The notes under the pieces were generated by a model. The model saw only the letters and a program-made list of their open reading frames with translations, had not been told where the DNA came from and did not search any database. Below are positions 1 through 9,077 of a stretch of 64,000 nt of DNA, piece by piece; position 1 is the stretch's first letter; each line of letters begins with the position of its first letter. The position numbers and the translations under genes were made by a program. Location: positions 1,763,749-1,827,748 of the forward strand of contig NZ_CP045997.1 in assembly GCF_010233585.1 (NCBI RefSeq), read 5' to 3'. This stretch comes from Spirosoma endbachense (lineage in GTDB: Bacteria > Bacteroidota > Bacteroidia > Cytophagales > Spirosomataceae).

Positions 1-30
1 GCGTTTGATAATCAAGTAAATGATATTCAT
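1..30 (-). CDS. ABC transporter permease, N-terminal fragment (window edge)
   Basis: Only the first ten codons are inside the window: an ATG at 30 on the minus strand followed by MNIIYLIIKR. This hydrophobic start ending in a basic residue is typical of NatB-type ABC-2 permeases. The position directly downstream of an ABC ATPase on the same strand (84 bases after its stop) supports that reading. Most of the protein is missing, so the call rests on context. Confidence 0.5.
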   Translation of the reverse strand, partial: MNIIYLIIKR

Positions 31-113
31 TTTAAATGAGTTAAAGAGTGGCTGATGAACGAGTGAGAGAACAGCATTCGGTATGCTATTCGCCCTTTCA
101 CGGATTCGTTCTT

Positions 114-1025
114 TCAATCATTGGTTTCGCCTACAGCCTGAATAAAAATATCGTTCATACTGGGAATATTCTCACCGAATGATCGAACCGCTATACGGTC
201 GAGCAGGTGACGTATAAGCTCGTTCACGGCCGCATCGGGAGGAATCCGAATGTCAGCACGAAGAAAGTCACCTTCGACGGGCCAGGTGTTCAGAACGTCA
301 AAAGCCGGAGGCAGATCGCCCAGCGTTCCCTGGTATTCGACGTGGTAGGTATGGGTTTTAAATTGCTCCTTAATCGCTCGCTTTGACCCATCCAGCACCT
401 TATGCGACCGGTTGATTAAGGCAATATTATCGCAGAGTTCTTCAACAGACTCCATGCGGTGGGTGGAGAAAATAATCGTTTTGCCCTTATCCCGTAACTC
501 CAGAATTTCGTCTTTTATCAGATTGGCATTGATGGGATCGAACCCTGAAAATGGCTCATCGAGAATGATCAGGTCGGGTTCGTGCATAACCGTTGCCACA
601 AACTGAACCTTTTGCTGCATCCCTTTTGAGAGGTCCTGAATTTGTTTGTTCCACCAGGTTTTGATATCAAATTTGATGAACCAGATCTTCAGTTTCTCCA
701 TCGCTTCCTTCTCGCTGAGCCCTTTGAGCTGAGCCAGGTAAAGCAGCTGTTCGCCGACCTTCATTTTTTTATAGAGGCCGCGTTCTTCAGGCAAATAACC
801 AATCCGCCGAATATGATCAGGCTTCAGCCGTTCTCCTCCCAAAATAACTTCGCCGGAATCGGGGGCTGTAATTTGATTGATAATGCGGATAAGTGATGTT
901 TTGCCTGCACCATTTGGGCCAAGCAGTCCAAAAATACATCCCTGTGGAACGGTCAGACTAACGTCGTCTAAAGCCCGATGTTCGGCATATTGCTTAACAA
1001 TGTGATGGGTTTCGAGAATATTCAT
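114..1025 (-). CDS. ABC transporter ATP-binding protein, NatA-like, DUF4162
   Basis: This 303-residue protein is an ABC ATPase that would energise an export permease at the inner membrane. Visible motifs are Walker A GPNGAGKT (36-43), signature LSKGMQQK (132-139), Walker B LIILDEP (152-158) and the switch histidine in STHRM (about 189). The last 80 residues after the nucleotide-binding domain match the DUF4162 tail of NatA-type Na+ or drug exporters. The ATG at 1025 gives a normal N-terminus. The next gene downstream on the same strand appears to be the permease. The substrate cannot be told from the sequence. Confidence 0.9.
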   Translation of the reverse strand: MNILETHHIVKQYAEHRALDDVSLTVPQGCIFGLLGPNGAGKTSLIRIINQITAPDSGEVILGGERLKPDHIRRIGYLPEERGLYKKMKVGEQLLYLAQLKGLSEKEAMEKLKIWFIKFDIKTWWNKQIQDLSKGMQQKVQFVATVMHEPDLIILDEPFSGFDPINANLIKDEILELRDKGKTIIFSTHRMESVEELCDNIALINRSHKVLDGSKRAIKEQFKTHTYHVEYQGTLGDLPPAFDVLNTWPVEGDFLRADIRIPPDAAVNELIRHLLDRIAVRSFGENIPSMNDIFIQAVGETND

Positions 1026-1132
1026 TCAGTTCAGGTTAATCGTTGGCACTTTCTATGAGCTAAACTACGGATATAGATTATGATGGGGCAATCAATTTAC
1101 GGATGAACTGTCTCTCTGGTATACGGGCGGTC

Positions 1133-1165
1133 AAAAAAAAAGGTCACGACTGAAAAGCCATGACC
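1133..1165 (-). terminator. Intrinsic terminator of the 1196-1633 gene
   Basis: On the minus strand an eight-pair stem (GGTCATGG with TCGTGACC, two wobble pairs) is followed by nine T residues (A at 1133-1141 on the plus strand). It sits about 30 bases after the stop of the small membrane protein gene, which is the classical rho-independent layout. Confidence 0.7.
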
Positions 1166-1195
1166 CAATAAGTCAATTAAAAGTGTGCGACAGTA

Positions 1196-1633
1196 TCAAT
1201 TGTAGTAATCGCGAACCTGAAACAGCAGCATCAGGAATAACAGGCCAAAGAGCAGTCCCACCAGATTAAATACGACCACGCTGCTCACGATACCGATTAA
1301 TTGAACATAGTAGCTGAATACCCATCCCGACCGTTTCCGATTGAACAGACCCGGCAAAGCCAGTATGCCAAGTACTAAACCTGCCAGCGAAAATATCATG
1401 GAAATCGTATAACCCAGGCCAGCACCAAACCCACCTGCGTAGGAGGCTGGCACTAAAAAGGTACCTAAACCCAGAAAAGCAAGGATGGCGGGTAATGCTA
1501 AAACCAATAACACCAGGGTGACAATAGGCCAGTACTTTACAAATCCTTCCCGAAAATTGATCGGAAATTGAAAAGGTGCCTTCGTTGTAAAATAGGGAGC
1601 TAGTTCGGCCTCCAGTATGGCAGATTGAGCCAT
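1196..1633 (-). CDS. Small integral membrane protein, unknown function
   Basis: This 145-residue protein has about 30 polar N-terminal residues, then roughly three to four hydrophobic segments (about 34-56, 64-93, 104-143) separated by a basic loop NRKRSG near residue 98. It ends in a short charged tail (RDYYN). I do not recognise a named family. It lies between the RDD-family gene and the ABC ATPase gene on the same strand but has its own terminator. Another frame of the same strand is open over nearly the same stretch, but that translation lacks the coherent membrane pattern. Confidence 0.75.
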   Translation of the reverse strand: MAQSAILEAELAPYFTTKAPFQFPINFREGFVKYWPIVTLVLLVLALPAILAFLGLGTFLVPASYAGGFGAGLGYTISMIFSLAGLVLGILALPGLFNRKRSGWVFSYYVQLIGIVSSVVVFNLVGLLFGLLFLMLLFQVRDYYN

Positions 1634-1708
1634 AAGTAATTGAGATAAGGGTTAATAACAAACAAATCGCATCAAACAGTTAAACGTATATCGTTTATTC
1701 TTTTTTGT

Positions 1709-1741
1709 TACGTCGGCCAGCTGAAGAAGCTGACCGACGTA
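1709..1741 (-). terminator. Hairpin after the RDD gene
   Basis: Fourteen-base arms (1709-1722 and 1728-1741) pair almost perfectly around a five-base loop. The single non-Watson-Crick pair becomes G-U in minus-strand RNA, which suggests the stem acts in that transcript, 19 bases after the RDD stop. No T-tract follows on the minus strand, so it may be a processing or stability hairpin and not a classical terminator. Confidence 0.45.
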
Positions 1742-1760
1742 CTATAAATCATGCTTGACC

Positions 1761-2180
1761 TTAAGCCTTTACTACAATTGTTTTAGCCCATTTATCGCCA
1801 AACCGTTTGCCTTCATCACCAAATACCATCAGTGCGTCTACCAGATTAAAAAATGGAATCAACAGCGATACCTGCCGGGTGATGGCCGTGCCATAATCAC
1901 CAAGCAGACTGGCGCCCGTATCTTCTTTGATCACCTTAATGCCCATTAGTTTTTTGCCAATACTCTGGCCTCCTAAAAATCCCGCTGTAGCAGGTAACGC
2001 GTCTTTTGTGAGTAGGTAGCCAATGGCAATAACATACCCGATCATGGCTAGATTATAGGATACCGTAAAAAACAGCCAGACAGGTATATTCCCGATTATA
2101 CCGTCAATAAATGCAGCAATGAAACGTTGTAGCGGAGTAGCTTTAACGTAAGTTGTGACGGGGGTGTAAGCAGATTGCAC
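1761..2180 (-). CDS. RDD family membrane protein
   Basis: This 139-residue protein has the RDD layout: an early R-x-x-A-x-x-I-D motif (RFIAAFIDGIIG, about 19-30), two hydrophobic segments, then GGQSIGKKLMGIKVI before the last membrane-proximal stretch. RDD proteins are small inner-membrane proteins, some linked to ion transport, most of unknown function. The start is a GTG at 2180; the first internal ATG would delete the RDD motif, so GTG is preferred. Confidence 0.8.
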   Translation of the reverse strand: MQSAYTPVTTYVKATPLQRFIAAFIDGIIGNIPVWLFFTVSYNLAMIGYVIAIGYLLTKDALPATAGFLGGQSIGKKLMGIKVIKEDTGASLLGDYGTAITRQVSLLIPFFNLVDALMVFGDEGKRFGDKWAKTIVVKA

Positions 2181-2280
2181 AGTTGTTTTAGGTTTAGAGT
2201 GAACTAACTAATTATCACCTCCAACCTACAAAAAGGTGGTATAACACCAATGCAATATTGTATAAAGTGCAAACTGTTTA

Positions 2281-3525
2281 TTAAGCGGTAATCTCTTCTG
2301 ACTCAACAGGCTGCGTCCTGAACTCGCCCTCCCATTTTGAGATAACACAGGTTGCTACGGCATTTCCAGCTACGCTGGTTGCACTACGTCCCATATCAAG
2401 TACCTGATCGATTCCCAGCAGTAGGGCCAGCCCTTCGATGGGAAGATTGAACAACGACATCGTACCGGCAATGACCACCAGAGATGCCCTTGGTACTCCG
2501 GCAATACCTTTAGAGGTAATCATGAGCGTTAGCATCATGGTAATTTGCTGTTCCAGGCTAAGGGGTACGTGATAAGCCTGTGCAATGAAGGCTGTAGCAA
2601 ACGTCATGTACAGCATCGACCCATCGAGGTTGAACGAATAGCCCAATGGTAATACGAACGAGATGATCCGCTCAGAGCAGCCAAATCGACGCAGGGCCTC
2701 AATGGTTTGCGGAAAGGAGGCTTCTGAACTGGCGGTACTGAATGATAGAATGATAGCCGAACGAACTTCCTTCAGCAGTGCGATGTAGGGAATTCGGACT
2801 ACCAGGCAAATTACAGCCAATACGACAAAAACGAAGAACGCAAGACCACCGAAAAAGCATAAAATCAGATAGACATAACCCGTCAGGATGCCCAGGCCCT
2901 GCTTGGCAACCACTGCCGCAATAGCACCTAATACGCCAAACGGCGCAAACGCCATCACATAACTGGTGACCTTGAACATAATATGCGACAGCGCATCGAG
3001 GGCTTTAATAATAACTTTCCCCTGCGCCCCTACTGACCCAACCGCAATCCCAAAGAAAATACTAAATACAACGATCTGGAGAATTTCATTGGTGGCCATC
3101 GCGTCAATAAAACTTGTCGGAACGATGTGCTCGATAAAATTATCGAACGTCAGTTTCTTGACCTCAACCCCCGTGTCGGTTCCTTTAACGGGCAAGGGTA
3201 AACTCATGACTTCGCCCGGCTTCATGATATTTACAACCAGTAACCCAACTACCAGCGATAGAATCGTAGCAAAATAGAAATAGGCTAATGTTTTGAGACC
3301 AATTCGGCCTACTGTACCAAAATCGCCAAGTTTAGCAATCCCAACCACCAGCGTAGCGAACACCAGCGGCCCAATAATCATTTTGATGAGCCGGAGAAAA
3401 ATCTTTGACAGGATGTTCAGATCAGTTCCCGAAAATCCGGAATCGGTATCTGGGAAAAAATAACCGATCAGGATGCCGAGCACCATGCCCAGAAAAATAC
3501 GAGTAGTTAGATTGGGGAGTTTCAT
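2281..3525 (-). CDS. Dicarboxylate/amino acid:cation symporter (DAACS family)
   Basis: This 414-residue protein belongs to the GltP/DctA family, which imports glutamate, aspartate or C4-dicarboxylates with Na+ or H+. The sequence shows eight-helix-type hydrophobicity, the serine-rich hairpin loop STASSEASFPQT, the family motif SFNLDGSMLY and the second hairpin with GIAGVPRASLV. The later segment LLLGIDQVLDMGRSATSVAGN carries the D-x-x-R-x-x-x-N-type substrate-binding residues. Length is normal. The gene appears monocistronic. The choice between glutamate and dicarboxylate is not resolved. Confidence 0.92.
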   Translation of the reverse strand: MKLPNLTTRIFLGMVLGILIGYFFPDTDSGFSGTDLNILSKIFLRLIKMIIGPLVFATLVVGIAKLGDFGTVGRIGLKTLAYFYFATILSLVVGLLVVNIMKPGEVMSLPLPVKGTDTGVEVKKLTFDNFIEHIVPTSFIDAMATNEILQIVVFSIFFGIAVGSVGAQGKVIIKALDALSHIMFKVTSYVMAFAPFGVLGAIAAVVAKQGLGILTGYVYLILCFFGGLAFFVFVVLAVICLVVRIPYIALLKEVRSAIILSFSTASSEASFPQTIEALRRFGCSERIISFVLPLGYSFNLDGSMLYMTFATAFIAQAYHVPLSLEQQITMMLTLMITSKGIAGVPRASLVVIAGTMSLFNLPIEGLALLLGIDQVLDMGRSATSVAGNAVATCVISKWEGEFRTQPVESEEITA

Positions 3526-3730
3526 GCAAACAGGTCAAGTAGCCGTATTGACAAAAGTAGCAGAAACCGGGCACTCGTGAAAGCGTGTGGCCGTAAAGTA
3601 ACGCCCTTAACGTCCACCTTATAGCCTCTTTCAGCCCCGAAACTACCGGCTAGTAAACTTTTTTTTTGCAAAAGCCAATTTCATGCTGTAATATGCACTT
3701 TAACTAGCGAGCCAATTGACAACTAACTGC

Positions 3731-4168
3731 TTACTTAAATGTTCGTTTATAGATAGGTTTCCTATACGCAAACAGAAGCCATAGTAGCGGATAAATCAAA
3801 AGATCCGTAAGACGGAATGGTGTCCGAAAAACGATATCATCAATGATAATAGTACCTCCATCCGAGTTGCGTAAAAGCCGGTGATGGTGCTGCCAGTAAG
3901 CCAGAAAAAAAGGAAGGCGAGTCCCCTGATCAACAAAATAGATTTCGTTATCCGTTGTTTGCTGGTCAACAATCAGGCTAATCCAGTCCTGACGGAAGAG
4001 CAGGAAATTAAGCCGCAAATGAACGACGTCTCCTTTTAGACAACCATCAAACCGCATAACTTCAACAGGCGGAAATGGCGGACTAAGTCGATCAAATAAT
4101 GAACTGTTAAATCCCTGCCAAACTTTGGTCAGGGGCTGGTTAACACGGGTTTTGAGCAAGAGATGCAT
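3731..4168 (-). CDS. SRPBCC-like ligand-binding protein
   Basis: This 145-residue protein resembles SRPBCC (START-like) cell-division-inhibitor-type proteins. It begins with the strand MHLLLKTRVNQPLTKVW, has alternating beta segments, an FVDQGTRLPFFLAYWQHHHRL stretch typical of the family's 'G-P-F-x-x-W-x-H-x-H' region, and a C-terminal helix. It is probably cytoplasmic; ligand and role are unknown. Its ATG (4166-4168) overlaps the earliest possible start of the divergent kinase gene, so both genes likely share one control region. Confidence 0.7.
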   Translation of the reverse strand: MHLLLKTRVNQPLTKVWQGFNSSLFDRLSPPFPPVEVMRFDGCLKGDVVHLRLNFLLFRQDWISLIVDQQTTDNEIYFVDQGTRLPFFLAYWQHHHRLLRNSDGGTIIIDDIVFRTPFRLTDLLIYPLLWLLFAYRKPIYKRTFK

Positions 4169-4309
4169 ACGCTGAATCCGGTAAGGAAAAACCGAATGGG
4201 ATCAAAAGTTTACTTTTTTAAAACACTACTCCTAAACCAAATAAGCATAGCTACTTACGCTAAGTTTGTGTCTATACTCGTTTATTTATCAGGAATAACC
4301 CTGGGGTAT

Positions 4310-7300
4310 ATGCATCGGCGTGCACAGTGGCTGTTTACTTTACTGTTTCTTGTTGTTGCAGACCATTCAGGATGGGCTGAAGTACCTGGTACCGATTACC
4401 TTACCACACAGAGTGGCCTGCCTCAGGGTGTCATTAAATCGATGCTCCAAGATCACCGTGGCTTTATCTGGCTGGCCACCCGCGATGGTCTGTGCCGATA
4501 TGATGGAGTCCGGTTTAAAACGTATCATCACGACCCGCATAATGCGCAATCGCCGTCTTTCAGCAGTATTTTTGAAATTCGGGAAGATGTACAGGGAACG
4601 CTTTGGACACGTACTGAAAATAATAACGTCGATCATTTTAACCCTGTCACTGAACAAACCCAACGGGTTTCAGACTCACCTGCTTTTCGTAAAATCGTAA
4701 ACCGGAACCTGCTCACGTCTATTTACCCCGACCGTCGCGGCAATGTCTGGGTGGCGACCCAAACCAATGGCTTCTTTCGGCTGAGCCCTACAGGTGTTAT
4801 TAGCCACCGAAACTGGTCAATAAAAAACGATACTGTTCAGCATCGAATTGATGCCTTACTCGTTGATCGTCATGGTTATCTTTGGGTAGCTACCTCCGAC
4901 GGCCTGTACCGATATGACCCAACTGCACAACAATTTACGGTCTTCCATACGGTAAACGGATTACCCCGTAATGATGTTCGTGGGCTTCGCGAACGCACCA
5001 ATGGCGAGCTAATCCTGAGTTTCCCGGGTCAAATTGCCGTGTTCAACCCAAACGGCGGCATTATCCACCGAATAACTCCGATCGTCGATCAACCGCTTGA
5101 GCCACCCTTACTTACCGGCGACTCTCGAGGGAATGATTACGTCAATCTTTTCCAGTACACCGACCAGACGGGCCTTTTACCACTCCCTACCGACCCTCAA
5201 CTGGTCCATAGCCATCCCCAGTCCATGCTGGTCGATCAATCCAATGTACTCTGGATAGGCACAAATGGGAAAGGCGTCGTCAAGTACGATCTCAACAAAC
5301 GACCCTTTCAGGGATGGCCATACGCCATTAATTTTCAAATCGATTGGATTAACCAGCAGCTAGGCATACCCATTACAACCATTCCACCAGAAGTCAGGCG
5401 GCAGGACCCGATTTCGCTCAGGTATCAATTAGACCGGCAAAAAAATCTATGGATCGGCGGCTTAAAAGCTCCTTTATATCGCTACAGTGCAGCCCAACAT
5501 CAGTTTGATGCCATTCCGCCAACGGGCATTGCCCCGCGCTGGTTACCCGGCGGATTATTTCGTCTCTCAACATTAACCACGGGGCCAGAAGGCGAATTAT
5601 GGGGACTTCTGGGCTCTGATGCACGGGCAGCGGTCCGTTATGATCAGGCCCAACAATCATTTACGGCTTTTCCTTTGCCATTGCCCGTTGGTCATCCGTA
5701 TGAAATAATGGCGATGACGGTAGATGGTGGCCGCATCTATTTAGCGACCCAAAATCATGGATTACTTCGGGCCGATCTGGCCGATAAACGACTGATACAC
5801 TGGCGGGAGAACCCTAACGACCCTAATGCATTACCCATTAATTCATTACTTAGTTTAGCCCAGGACCCTGTCCACTATAATTTTCTGTGGATCGGAACGT
5901 ATGGCAATGGGCTGTGCCGTCTGGATAAACATACTGGCAAAATCCGCAGCTTTACCGTTCGAAACGGCTTGCCTAATAACGTCGTCTATGGCATTCGTCC
6001 TGATGCTGACGGCCATCTCTGGCTCAGCACAAACAGGGGGCTTTGCCGGTTTGATACGCGTACCTTCGAAGTGCGAAACTATACGACCGATGATGGGCTG
6101 CCCAGCGACGAATTCAATCGTTTCCATGACATCTCTTTATCCGACGGGCGGATCATTTTTGGGGGTAGTAATGGGTATACAGCCTTCTATCCACGTCGTG
6201 TCATCGACGATCATTTCAAGCCCGTTGTTGCCCTGACCTCATTGCGTATAAACAACCAGCCAGTTGGTGTAACGGACCCCGAATCACCTCTTTCACAAGA
6301 CATTAACGAAACGCGCGAAATTACGCTTAACCATCAGCAGAACTTCTTATCGTTCGATTTTGCGGCTTTGCAATTCAACCACAGCGGCAAAAACCAGTAT
6401 CGATACAAATTGATAGGGCTCGATAACGACTGGATTTATAATGGCAATCAGGCGACTGCAACTTACACAAACCTGCCACCTGCCACGTACACATTCATCG
6501 TTAATGCCTCAAATACTTCGGGAGTCTGGAGCCCCAATACGCACCAGATCCGAATTGTAATTAAGCCCGCGCCCTGGGCAACCTGGTGGGCTTATACCGG
6601 GTACGCCTTATTATTGCTGGGGGCTATCGTCGCTTTTGTACGAATTCGCATCAATCGGGTTCGCTTGCAAAGCCGCATGGAATTGCGGGAGCAGGAATCA
6701 GTGCAGTTGAAAAACATCGACGAAATCAAATCCCGGTTCTTTGCCAATATTACGCATGAGTTCCGTACGCCGTTAACGCTTATTCTGACTCCACTTGAAC
6801 AATTATTGCGGGAAGTCAGCGATCCGCAGCATAACAACCGTCTGGCCATGGTTCATCGGAACGCCAGTCAGTTATTACGGCTCATTAACGAACTGCTCGA
6901 TCTGGCTAAACTCGAAACGGGTACGCTGACGGTTACACCAACCCAGGGTGACTTAGCCGAATTTCTGGAGCGTACCATTACGGCATTTGACCCGGAAGCA
7001 CAGCGAAAAGGCATCAGGCTGCGGGTTCATTATCAGTTAGCGCAACGGCTATACTGGTTCGACTCCGACAAGGTCGAAAAGATCCTTAATAACCTTCTGG
7101 CCAATGCATTAAAATTTACCGACAGGAATGGCACCATTGACGTTGATTTTTTCACCTTTGGAGGGCCTAACCTCCCGGCATCGGTAGACTCACCAATACC
7201 GGGAAGTATGCTCAGATTAATCGTCAAGGATACTGGAATTGGCATTCCGGACCATAAACTACCCCTCATTTTCAATCGTTTTTATCAGGTTAATCAGACA

Positions 7301-8317
7301 GATAAGCCAGATCTGATTGGATCAGGTATTGGCCTGGCTTTAGTGAAAGAGCTGGTCGATATAATGCAGGGCACCATTCAGGTAGAAAGCCAGTCCGGGA
7401 AAGGGTCAACATTCACGGTCGAAATTCCCTGTCTGCCAGCACATTCCGCAGGAACGTTGGCCGACATAGCCATCGACAATCCAGATCTGGTCCTGGAACC
7501 GAGCCTTGCAGGGCTATACGACACAAACACTTCCTCAGACGATCTGCCCCATCTGTTATTGGTGGAAGATAATGACGAAATCGCTGAATTTGTGACTGAT
7601 ATTCTCCGCGCTGACTGGCATATTCAGCGTGCCAGCAACGGTCAGCAGGGCATTGATGCAGCCCTTGCCGACGGCCCCGATCTGGTCATTAGTGATGTAT
7701 TGATGCCCGAACTGGATGGCTATGAGCTATGTCGGCAATTAAAAAGTAATCCAATTACAAACCATATCCCAATTCTGCTGCTGACCGCTAAATCGTCCAT
7801 CGAAAGCCGGGTAGAAGGGCTGGCAGCCGGAGCTGATGATTACCTGGCGAAACCATTCCAGATCGATGAACTCCGCTGGCGCGTTAAAAATCGCCTGGAA
7901 CAACAACGTCGGTTCAGTCAGCACTTCCGAACGAGACTATTGAGCGAAGGGCATGTCCCCACAGTCAGTTCTGTTCCGGAAGATGAGTTCATGAATAAAG
8001 TCTATGCTGTTCTCAACGCCCGCCTTGGCGATTCAACGTTTGGGGTAGAGCCAATGGCCGCAGCCGTCAACATGAGTCGGATGCACCTTAACCGAAAAGT
8101 GAAGGCTATGACTGGTCTTTCGCCTAATGAACTGATCCGGGCAGTTCGGTTAAACCGGGCTAGTGAAATGCTACTAACGAACGTTTCCATTTCAGACGTG
8201 GCCTATGCAGTTGGCTTCGATACACCTGCTTACTTCTCAAAAGTATTTAAAGAGCAGCATGGCCTTACTCCTTCTGAATACGTCGAGCAGAATCGACAGA
8301 AGTCGCCACAAAGCTAA
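4310..8317 (+). CDS. Hybrid two-component sensor (propeller, HisKA, REC, AraC)
   Basis: This very long protein is a HTCS-type one-molecule two-component system. In numbering from the earliest ATG (4163), residues 75-730 form WIATRDGLCRYD-type propeller repeats, followed by a Y_Y_Y domain to about 800. A membrane helix lies near 808-828. HisKA carries the phospho-accepting His in NITHEFRTPL (about 865). HATPase boxes are NLLANALKF, DTGIGIP and GSGIGLALVKEL. A receiver domain (about 1131-1245) has Asp in VISDVLMPELDG, and an AraC HTH ends the protein (1276-1380). I chose the ATG at 4310 because it gives a clean signal peptide (MHRRAQWLFTLLFLVVADHSGWA). Such proteins usually sense glycan breakdown products in the periplasm, but no SusC/SusD pair is adjacent. 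Confidence 0.93.
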   Translation: MHRRAQWLFTLLFLVVADHSGWAEVPGTDYLTTQSGLPQGVIKSMLQDHRGFIWLATRDGLCRYDGVRFKTYHHDPHNAQSPSFSSIFEIREDVQGTLWTRTENNNVDHFNPVTEQTQRVSDSPAFRKIVNRNLLTSIYPDRRGNVWVATQTNGFFRLSPTGVISHRNWSIKNDTVQHRIDALLVDRHGYLWVATSDGLYRYDPTAQQFTVFHTVNGLPRNDVRGLRERTNGELILSFPGQIAVFNPNGGIIHRITPIVDQPLEPPLLTGDSRGNDYVNLFQYTDQTGLLPLPTDPQLVHSHPQSMLVDQSNVLWIGTNGKGVVKYDLNKRPFQGWPYAINFQIDWINQQLGIPITTIPPEVRRQDPISLRYQLDRQKNLWIGGLKAPLYRYSAAQHQFDAIPPTGIAPRWLPGGLFRLSTLTTGPEGELWGLLGSDARAAVRYDQAQQSFTAFPLPLPVGHPYEIMAMTVDGGRIYLATQNHGLLRADLADKRLIHWRENPNDPNALPINSLLSLAQDPVHYNFLWIGTYGNGLCRLDKHTGKIRSFTVRNGLPNNVVYGIRPDADGHLWLSTNRGLCRFDTRTFEVRNYTTDDGLPSDEFNRFHDISLSDGRIIFGGSNGYTAFYPRRVIDDHFKPVVALTSLRINNQPVGVTDPESPLSQDINETREITLNHQQNFLSFDFAALQFNHSGKNQYRYKLIGLDNDWIYNGNQATATYTNLPPATYTFIVNASNTSGVWSPNTHQIRIVIKPAPWATWWAYTGYALLLLGAIVAFVRIRINRVRLQSRMELREQESVQLKNIDEIKSRFFANITHEFRTPLTLILTPLEQLLREVSDPQHNNRLAMVHRNASQLLRLINELLDLAKLETGTLTVTPTQGDLAEFLERTITAFDPEAQRKGIRLRVHYQLAQRLYWFDSDKVEKILNNLLANALKFTDRNGTIDVDFFTFGGPNLPASVDSPIPGSMLRLIVKDTGIGIPDHKLPLIFNRFYQVNQTDKPDLIGSGIGLALVKELVDIMQGTIQVESQSGKGSTFTVEIPCLPAHSAGTLADIAIDNPDLVLEPSLAGLYDTNTSSDDLPHLLLVEDNDEIAEFVTDILRADWHIQRASNGQQGIDAALADGPDLVISDVLMPELDGYELCRQLKSNPITNHIPILLLTAKSSIESRVEGLAAGADDYLAKPFQIDELRWRVKNRLEQQRRFSQHFRTRLLSEGHVPTVSSVPEDEFMNKVYAVLNARLGDSTFGVEPMAAAVNMSRMHLNRKVKAMTGLSPNELIRAVRLNRASEMLLTNVSISDVAYAVGFDTPAYFSKVFKEQHGLTPSEYVEQNRQKSPQS

Positions 8318-8333
8318 AGTTGTTTTACGGCTA

Positions 8334-8387
8334 CCGCTCAATAAAGAAAGGCCCGGATTCATATTCGGGCCTTTCTTTATTGAGCGG
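8334..8387 (+). terminator. Long perfect hairpin after the hybrid kinase
   Basis: Twenty-two-base arms (8334-8355 and 8366-8387) are perfectly complementary around a ten-base loop, starting 17 bases after the kinase stop. The GC core GGCCCG/CGGGCC is followed by the T-rich right arm CTTTCTTTATT, so it should stop plus-strand transcription efficiently. Confidence 0.75.
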
Positions 8388-8547
8388 GCAGTAACTATTA
8401 CTCTATAAAAACCAGTCAGTTAGCCTATATGTTACAAATTTCATAGTGCTTGTTACGAATGAGCAAGACATTGGTATTCTTCCTTATTAACATTGCATCA
8501 TCTTCTTTTCAAGCCAAAGGCTAGCACCGTTAAAACACGTAGTAATC

Positions 8548-8946
8548 ATGACCTATGCATCATCTGTCGTATCTTCGGCACGTACTTCTCCAGTCGAATG
8601 GCCACCGCTAAAATTGTATCTACGTGAGACAGGACGTCAATCTTTTCCCGTTTCTGATCTGGTCTATATGCAGGCGGTTGCCAATTACAGCTGGCTGAAC
8701 TGGATGGATGGTCGACGAATGTTGATGCCACGCACGCTGAAATATTACATGCCCAAATTACCAACCGAATGGTTTATCCGACTACACCGCAACTGTGTGG
8801 TTAATCGTCGGTATGTTGAGCGGTTGGAGCGCACCGACACGGGCGGCCTGGTTCACCTGACAACGGGCGATGTATTGCCCGTATCACGTCGACGTTGGAG
8901 TAGCGTTCGGCGTCAGTTAGTCAATAATATGCCACACTTGAATTAG
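8548..8946 (+). CDS. LytTR-domain DNA-binding protein
   Basis: This 132-residue protein is essentially one LytTR domain: VYMQAVANYSWLNWMDG, then MPRTLKYYMPKLP, the conserved FIRLHRNCVVNRRYV core (about 75-90), and LPVSRRRWSSVRRQL at the end. There is no receiver domain, so it is either constitutively active or controlled by a partner. LytTR proteins bind direct repeats in promoters, often of cell-envelope genes. The ATG at 8548 lies about 230 bases after the hybrid kinase, behind a strong terminator, so it is probably transcribed separately. Confidence 0.88.
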   Translation: MTYASSVVSSARTSPVEWPPLKLYLRETGRQSFPVSDLVYMQAVANYSWLNWMDGRRMLMPRTLKYYMPKLPTEWFIRLHRNCVVNRRYVERLERTDTGGLVHLTTGDVLPVSRRRWSSVRRQLVNNMPHLN

Positions 8947-8987
8947 TTAAGCGGTTTTTCGCTTCTTATTACACCCACATTAACCGA

Positions 8988-9033
8988 GAAAAGCGAAGGA
9001 CTCAACCAATATTGGCTGAGTCCTTCGCTTTTC
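8988..9033. terminator. Bidirectional terminator between LytTR gene and glyS
   Basis: Seventeen-base perfect arms (8988-9004 and 9017-9033) surround a 12-base loop that itself contains the palindrome CCAATATTGG. The A-rich left flank and T-rich right flank (CTTTTCTATT) let it act on both converging transcripts. Confidence 0.75.
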
Positions 9034-9077
9034 TATTCGCAAACTGAGTATCCTGTCCAGTTTGTAGTTCTAACGAA

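Noticed and set aside
1266..1661. 131-codon minus-strand frame overlapping the small membrane protein
   Set aside because: The other frame of the same strand (1196-1633) has coherent membrane segments; this one has scattered Cys and Arg and no pattern.
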